Shown here: one piece after another, positions 38,292 through 42,684 of the stretch | How the letters are laid out: each line of letters opens with the position of its first letter | Position numbering within the stretch: the stretch's first letter is position 1 | Origin: CAZAGA01 sp041912175 | GTDB lineage: Bacteria; Chloroflexota; Anaerolineae; Anaerolineales; UBA4823 | Reading direction: 5' to 3' | Assembly: GCA_041912175.1 (NCBI GenBank) | Contig: JAYRNN010000085.1 | Coordinates: forward strand, 1 to 42,684 | Length of the DNA stretch: 42,684 nt | The notes under the pieces: generated by a model | Database searches by the model: none | Told to the model about the DNA's origin: nothing | What the model saw: the letters and a program-made list of their open reading frames with translations, nothing else | Position numbers and translations under genes: made by a program

Positions 38292-40184
38292 ATGAGCAAA
38301 ATTATAGGTATTGACCTTGGAACTACCAACAGTGTTGCAGCAGTGATGGAAGGCGGAGAAGCGGCTGTGATTACAACCTCAGAAGGTTCCCGTCTACTCC
38401 CATCCGTGGTCGGATTTAATAAAAATAGCGAGCGTATGGTTGGTCAGGTGGCCAAGCGGCAAGCAGTTGTCAATCCAGATAACACCATTTATTCGATCAA
38501 GCGCTTTATGGGACGCCATTATGACGAGGTTGAGTCCGAACGCAAGATGGTCCCATTTCAAGTAATCCGTGGCGCGGCGGGGGACGCGCGCGTGAAATTA
38601 CCGATCACAAACCGTGAATATACGCCACAAGAAATATCGGCCATGATCCTGGGCAAACTAAAAACTGACGCTGAAGCCTACTTAGGCGAGCCAGTTACCC
38701 AGGCAGTCATTACTGTCCCGGCTTACTTCAACGACAGCCAGCGGCAGGCAACCAAAGATGCCGGAAAGATTGCCGGCCTGGACGTATTACGCATCATCAA
38801 CGAACCAACCGCGGCCGCCCTGGCCTATGGGTTGGATAAGAAAGAAAACGAAACGATCCTGGTCTTCGACCTCGGAGGAGGTACTTTTGATGTCAGCGTG
38901 CTGGAGGTCGGCGGCGGCGTGATCGAGGTGAAATCCACCAATGGAGATACGCACCTGGGCGGCGACGACTGGGACCAGGCGATTGTCAACTGGGTCGCGG
39001 ATAGTTTCGAGAAAGAATACGGAATTAATCTACGCAAGGATCGTCAAGCTTTACAACGCCTGCGAGAGGCGGCCGAAAAAGCCAAAATCGAACTATCCAG
39101 CATGTCGCAGACCGAGATCAACCTACCCTACCTGACCGCTGATGCCAGCGGCCCAAAACACTTACAAACCCAGTTCACACGGGCGCGCTTCGACCAGTTG
39201 ACTGAGAACCTTCTTGAACGACTGCGCGGCCCCTTTAATGCCGCTTTGAAAGATGCAGGTCTTAGCGCGGGTAAGATCGATGAAGTGGTTTTGGTTGGCG
39301 GTTCTACCCGAATGCCAATGGTGCAGGAACTGGTTCGATCTTTGACAGGAAAAGAACCAAATAAAACCGTCAACCCGGATGAAGTCGTTGCAGTCGGCGC
39401 GGCAATCCAGGCCGGCGTACTGAGCGGCGAAGTCAAAGATGTCCTGCTGCTCGACGTGACCCCGCTCTCACTGGGTGTAGAAACCCTCGGCGGTGTAATG
39501 ACGCCTTTGATCGAGCGCAACACAACCATTCCGGTTAAAAAGTCGGAGGTCTTTTCAACCGCCGAAGACAATCAATCTGCTGTGGATATCCACATCTTGC
39601 AAGGTGAACGACCGATAGCGACTGACAATATGAGTCTTGGCCGTTTTCGCCTGGAAGGTATTCCACCCACAGGGCGCGGTTTGCCGCAAATTGAAGTGAC
39701 TTTTGATATCGACGCAAACGGTATCTTAAAGGTTGCGGCGCGGGACAAGGCTACCGGCAAAGAACAAAATGTCACGATTACCGCTACCACGAACCTGAAC
39801 AAAGGTGAGATTGAGCGTATGGTTCATGACGCACGGGACCATGAAGCGGATGACCGCCGGCGCAAGGAACTGGTCGAGACACGCAACAACGCTGACAACC
39901 TGGCCTACCAGACTGAAAAGATTCTGCACGAGCTAGGGGAAAAAGTTCCTCAAGCTGAGCGCCATAGCATCCAGACTAAAGTCGAGGCGATCCGCCAGGC
40001 CGCACAGGGTGAAGATGTGGAGAGTATTCGCCGCCTGAATGACGAGCTTCAGAATGCACTGCACGCCCTAAACCAGCAAGTCAATGCACAAGGGCAGCAC
40101 AGCCACGATGATGGCGACAATGGACATGCTGGTAAAGATGAAAGCGAAGGCGAAGTCATCGAGGGACAATTCCACGAAATTTAA
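38292..40184 (+). CDS. dnaK: Molecular chaperone DnaK (Hsp70)
   Basis: 630 residues from the ATG at 38292 (GAGGAG 6 bases upstream); the frame is open for 37 more codons upstream but those lack Hsp70 similarity. The protein starts SKIIGIDLGTTNSVAAV. VPAYFNDSQRQATKDAGKIAGL, the second phosphate motif VFDLGGGTFDVSVLE, and VLVGGSTRMPMV are intact. DVTPLSLGVETLGG marks the linker to the substrate domain. The C-terminus ends GQFHEI rather than a classical EEVD-like tail. grpE and dnaJ are not adjacent. Confidence 0.97.
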   Translation: MSKIIGIDLGTTNSVAAVMEGGEAAVITTSEGSRLLPSVVGFNKNSERMVGQVAKRQAVVNPDNTIYSIKRFMGRHYDEVESERKMVPFQVIRGAAGDARVKLPITNREYTPQEISAMILGKLKTDAEAYLGEPVTQAVITVPAYFNDSQRQATKDAGKIAGLDVLRIINEPTAAALAYGLDKKENETILVFDLGGGTFDVSVLEVGGGVIEVKSTNGDTHLGGDDWDQAIVNWVADSFEKEYGINLRKDRQALQRLREAAEKAKIELSSMSQTEINLPYLTADASGPKHLQTQFTRARFDQLTENLLERLRGPFNAALKDAGLSAGKIDEVVLVGGSTRMPMVQELVRSLTGKEPNKTVNPDEVVAVGAAIQAGVLSGEVKDVLLLDVTPLSLGVETLGGVMTPLIERNTTIPVKKSEVFSTAEDNQSAVDIHILQGERPIATDNMSLGRFRLEGIPPTGRGLPQIEVTFDIDANGILKVAARDKATGKEQNVTITATTNLNKGEIERMVHDARDHEADDRRRKELVETRNNADNLAYQTEKILHELGEKVPQAERHSIQTKVEAIRQAAQGEDVESIRRLNDELQNALHALNQQVNAQGQHSHDDGDNGHAGKDESEGEVIEGQFHEI

Positions 40185-40213
40185 GCCTCGCTAAGGATAT
40201 TGAATTTCGATTT

Positions 40214-40243
40214 GAGAGATGCCAGATTTTCTGGCATCTCTCT
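40214..40243 (+). terminator. Intrinsic terminator of dnaK
   Basis: GAGAGATGCCAG (40214-40225) and CTGGCATCTCTC (40231-40242) form a perfect 12-bp stem around ATTTT, followed by a T-rich stretch. It lies 30 bp after the dnaK stop. Confidence 0.8.
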
Positions 40244-40257
40244 TGCATTTATTATTG

Positions 40258-40263
40258 TATAAT
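40258..40263 (+). promoter_or_regulatory. -10 box of the small membrane protein gene, near-leaderless
   Basis: TATAAT ends 10 bases before the ATG at 40274. The in-frame ATG at 40262 overlaps the hexamer and can hardly be in the transcript. Confidence 0.6.
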
Positions 40264-40273
40264 GACCATGAGC

Positions 40274-40669
40274 ATGGAAACCAAAACTCCCCCATTTTCT
40301 GTATCCAGCTACCTGCCAACCGCGATTATTTTAATGATTTTAGGTTGGGGTGGGCTATATTTTACCATCCAGTATACTTTTCCAAATGGCGGCACACGCT
40401 GGCTGTTCTTCTTTGTCTTGATCCTTGCGATCACTGGCACGCTGCTGCCGCTGGTTGCTTTCCTAAACTGGCGATTCCCTTCTAAACCACCGGTTTCAAA
40501 CCTGGTGGTCATCCGGCAGGCGCTATGGTTTGGGATATTCGTGGCCACCCTGGCCTGGCTGCAGATCGGCCGAGTGCTCAATCCGAGCCTGGCCTTACTA
40601 TTGGCGGTTGGCCTGATCATCATTGAATGGCTTCTGCGCCTGCGGGAACGCAGCCAGTGGAAACCGTAA
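40274..40669 (+). CDS. Four-helix membrane protein of unknown function
   Basis: 131 residues from the ATG at 40274; in-frame ATGs at 40262 and 40268 lie in or directly beside the -10 box. Four hydrophobic segments are seen, at about 14-31, 40-60, 77-95 and 101-117, with an arrangement AIILMILGWGGLYFTIQ, LFFFVLILAITGTLLPLVAFL, IRQALWFGIFVATLAWL and SLALLLAVGLIIIEWLL. The end is basic. I do not recognise a family. Flanked by the dnaK terminator and a 20-bp terminator hairpin, so it is transcribed alone. Confidence 0.65.
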   Translation: METKTPPFSVSSYLPTAIILMILGWGGLYFTIQYTFPNGGTRWLFFFVLILAITGTLLPLVAFLNWRFPSKPPVSNLVVIRQALWFGIFVATLAWLQIGRVLNPSLALLLAVGLIIIEWLLRLRERSQWKP

Positions 40670-40673
40670 GATC

Positions 40674-40718
40674 TTTTATAACAAAACAGGCAGTCAAGCT
40701 GCCTGTTTTGTTATAAAA
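40674..40718 (+). terminator. Perfect 20-bp hairpin overlapping the selA promoter
   Basis: Arms 40674-40693 and 40699-40718 are exact reverse complements with loop TCAAG. The right arm runs CTGCCTGTTTTG then TTATAAAA, giving both the U-rich terminator side and the TATAAAAT -10 region of selA. Confidence 0.7.
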
Positions 40719-40719
40719 T
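40714..40719 (+). promoter_or_regulatory. -10 box of selA, leaderless
   Basis: TAAAAT (or TATAAA at 40712-40717) ends 7 to 9 bases before the ATG at 40727. The ATG at 40718 is part of the hexamer region. Confidence 0.5.
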
Positions 40720-40726
40720 GAGTATT

Positions 40727-42073
40727 ATGTCTTTACGCCAGCTTCCTTCTGTTGATCAACTTTTACAAACCGAACAGGCCGAAGGTTGGATTGCCCAGTA
40801 TGGGCGTCCTCTGACTGTAGCCGCGATTCGCCGCTCTTTGGAACAGGCCCGGGCTGCTTTTACGACAGACACGCCAATTCCCAGCCGGGACGAGCTGCAG
40901 GCGCGTGCGAAAGACATCTTACAGGCATGGGCTGTGTCTAGCCTGACGCCGGTCATCAACGCCACGGGTGTGGTATTGCATACGAACCTGGGGCGGGCGC
41001 CACTCAGCCGGGCAGCAATGCAAGCCGCTCTGGAAACCTCTGTGGGCTATTCCAACCTGGAATACGATCTTGAGAATGGGCAGCGCGGCTCACGCCTGGT
41101 GCATGCTGAGGCGCTCTTGCAACGTCTCAGCGGCGCAGAGGCCGCGCTGGTCGTCAATAATAATGCCGCGGCTGTGCTGTTGGCATTAACCGCCCTGGCC
41201 CGGCGGAGGGCTGTTGTAATTTCTCGCACCCAATTGATCGAAATTGGCGGCGGCTTTCGCATTCCGGACGTGCTGAGACAGTCGGGCGCCAGATTGGTAG
41301 AAATCGGCGCCACCAACCGGGTGCATCTTTCTGATTACGCAGCCGCCCTGGAAGAAAAACCTGCCTTATTCCTGCGCGCCCATCATTCAAATTTTCAGAT
41401 TGTAGGTTTCACAAGCGAGCCGAACCTGGATGAGATCGCCAACATAGCCCACCAGGCCGGCGTGCCATTGGTCGATGACCTGGGTTCTGGGACACTTCTC
41501 GAAACAACCCGCTATGGGCTGCCTCACGAACCGATGATCCAGGAATCGATTGCCGCCGGCTCAGACCTGGTCTGTTTTTCGGGTGACAAGCTGCTGGGCG
41601 GGCCGCAAGCTGGTATTATTATCGGCCGTGCGGATTTGATCGCCAAGCTAAAGAAAAATCCTTTGGCGCGCGCCATCCGAGCTGACAAGCTCTGCCTGGC
41701 AGCCCTCTCAGCCACTTTGCTGCATTATCTTAAAGATGAAGCCGAACGCGAGATCCCCATCTGGCGTATGCTGGCATTGACGCCGGAACAGATACGACTG
41801 CGCGCTGCAGCCTGGGCAGACCAACTCGGCCGTGGCGAGATAATTCCTGGCGAATCCACCATCGGCGGCGGCAGTATGCCCGGTGAAACGATACCCACTT
41901 ACTTGCTGGCTTTCAATATTCCCAACCCAAACCGGATGCTCAGCCGCTTGCGCCGAAGCCGTCCACCCATTGTCGCCCGCTTGCAAGATAACCGCCTGGT
42001 GCTTGACCCGCGCACAGTACTTCTCGAGCAAGAACACGCCCTGCTCGCCGGACTGCAGGAAATATTCGGGTGA
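40727..42073 (+). CDS. selA: L-seryl-tRNA(Sec) selenium transferase
   Basis: 448 residues from the ATG at 40727; an ATG at 40718 adds three residues but overlaps the probable -10. It turns Ser-tRNA(Sec) into Sec-tRNA(Sec) with selenophosphate and PLP. The N-terminus RQLPSVDQLLQT, the INATGVVLHTNLGRAPLS block, LVDDLGSGTLL and the PLP-lysine motif FSGDKLLGGPQAG (Lys288) are all intact, with normal length. This implies a selenocysteine system; selB, selC and selD are not in the window. An NfeD-like gene starts 3 bp downstream. Confidence 0.94.
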   Translation: MSLRQLPSVDQLLQTEQAEGWIAQYGRPLTVAAIRRSLEQARAAFTTDTPIPSRDELQARAKDILQAWAVSSLTPVINATGVVLHTNLGRAPLSRAAMQAALETSVGYSNLEYDLENGQRGSRLVHAEALLQRLSGAEAALVVNNNAAAVLLALTALARRRAVVISRTQLIEIGGGFRIPDVLRQSGARLVEIGATNRVHLSDYAAALEEKPALFLRAHHSNFQIVGFTSEPNLDEIANIAHQAGVPLVDDLGSGTLLETTRYGLPHEPMIQESIAAGSDLVCFSGDKLLGGPQAGIIIGRADLIAKLKKNPLARAIRADKLCLAALSATLLHYLKDEAEREIPIWRMLALTPEQIRLRAAAWADQLGRGEIIPGESTIGGGSMPGETIPTYLLAFNIPNPNRMLSRLRRSRPPIVARLQDNRLVLDPRTVLLEQEHALLAGLQEIFG

Positions 42074-42076
42074 GCG

Positions 42077-42684
42077 ATGTTACAGCCGGGTAAGCGTAAA
42101 TCCTGGTTACACCGGTTGGCTAGCCGGTGCTTCGGGGCCGCGCTCCTGTTTGCGATCGTCTCGCAAATTTGGATTACTTTTTCCTTATCCACGGTTACCC
42201 AGGCGCTGGCAAATAGCAATCCTATGGCCAGCCAGCCCAGTCGTTCGCGGGCGTTGCTCTTGAAGGCGGATGGCCCCTTAACCCCTGCGATGGAAGAATA
42301 TATTAAAAGGGGGCTGAGACAAACGGCGAACGAGGGCACCGAGCTGGTCATTTTGCAGCTAAACACACCTGGGGGAAGTCTGAATCTGATGAACCACATC
42401 GTGCAAGAAATCCGCGCCAGCTCGACGCCTGTCGTCGTCTACGTGGGGCCGCGCGGAGCGATGGCCGGCAGCGCCGGCGCTGTGATCACTCTTGCCGGGC
42501 ATGCCGCCGCAATGGCTCCCGAGACCGCCATCGGCGCAGCCAGCCCTGTGGGCTCGCAAGGCGAGGATTTGGGAGAGACGATCGCCGCCAAGGAGAAAAA
42601 CATTCTCAAGGCTACCGTCCGTTCGTTAACTGAACAGCGCCCCGCACAGGCTGTGAGCCTGGCAGAATCGATGATCGATTCTGC
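42077..42684 (+). CDS. NfeD-like membrane serine protease (ClpP-class), 3' truncated by window
   Basis: About 202 residues are visible and the frame stays open to the window end. A signal or anchor helix lies at about 18-45. The domain starts ALLLKADGPLTPAMEEYIKRGL, then LQLNTPGGSL. The nucleophile region MAGSAGAVITLAGHAAAMAPETAIGAASPVG matches the 1510-N-type protease part of NfeD proteins, with the serine in GSAG. These usually act with a stomatin/SPFH partner in membrane quality control. It starts 3 bp after selA and is probably co-transcribed. The C-terminal NfeD OB-fold is outside the window. Confidence 0.85.
   Translation, partial: MLQPGKRKSWLHRLASRCFGAALLFAIVSQIWITFSLSTVTQALANSNPMASQPSRSRALLLKADGPLTPAMEEYIKRGLRQTANEGTELVILQLNTPGGSLNLMNHIVQEIRASSTPVVVYVGPRGAMAGSAGAVITLAGHAAAMAPETAIGAASPVGSQGEDLGETIAAKEKNILKATVRSLTEQRPAQAVSLAESMIDS

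Noticed and set aside
1..42684. tRNA or rRNA genes, transposases, phage genes
   Set aside because: No cloverleaf-like GTTCGA context outside coding regions, no rRNA-like stretch, and no transposase or integrase motif was recognised in any frame.

Overview
The window looks like a compact, moderately GC-rich chromosomal segment from a member of the Chloroflexota, most likely class Anaerolineae. This rests on gene content, not on a marker phylogeny: two membrane proteins that combine LysM domains with Thr/Pro-rich linkers, an FtsK with a long Lys/Ser/Ala/Pro-rich N-terminus, tandem zinc-ribbon membrane proteins, and many very short intergenic gaps. I see no transposase, phage gene, CRISPR array, rRNA or tRNA.

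Layout. 1-2.5 kb: end of a surface-polysaccharide type region (two SAM methyltransferases, UDP-glucose 6-dehydrogenase). 2.8-5.7 kb: IscR-like Rrf2 regulator, an orphan urocanase (hutU) and a coupled CcmC-like membrane protein. 5.8-8.8 kb: a LysM protein, then two translationally coupled glycosyltransferases on the minus strand. 8.9-11.5 kb: UPF0173 hydrolase, cytoplasmic molybdopterin oxidoreductase, small membrane protein, RNase Z. 11.7-15.7 kb: FtsK translocase, small lipoprotein, CapA-like lipoprotein with an eroded metal site. 15.8-18.9 kb: a minus-strand operon for a zinc-type ABC importer (binding protein, ATPase, permease) ending in its own Fur-family regulator. A Fur-type palindrome sits at the operon promoter. 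19.0-26.7 kb: second LysM protein, ketopantoate reductase-like gene behind a strongly structured leader, beta-propeller protein, UPF0104 flippase-like protein coupled to a FAD amine-oxidase-fold protein, THUMP-like methyltransferase, purine-type phosphoribosyltransferase. 26.9-33.4 kb: the most unusual block: three consecutive zinc-ribbon genes, a phospholipase-D lipoprotein, then a HerA/FtsK-like ATPase with coiled coils. 33.5-37.7 kb: AI-2E family transporter, WS/DGAT acyltransferase, dnaA. 37.7-38.3 kb: 637-bp AT-rich gap, possibly origin-associated. 38.3-42.7 kb: dnaK, small membrane protein, selA, and the start of an NfeD-like protease.

Regulation. About ten genes have a -10 hexamer (usually TATAAT) ending only 6-14 bases before the start codon and no Shine-Dalgarno. 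They are therefore probably transcribed as leaderless or near-leaderless mRNAs, whereas many other genes (operon-internal or with longer leaders) carry GGAGG-type sites. The window thus seems to use two translation-start modes. The best candidates for undescribed biology are the zinc-ribbon/PLD/HerA-like block, the structured leader before the ketopantoate reductase gene, the dnaA-dnaK gap, and the terminator that doubles as the selA promoter. Functions are inferred from protein motifs only; no database search was possible.
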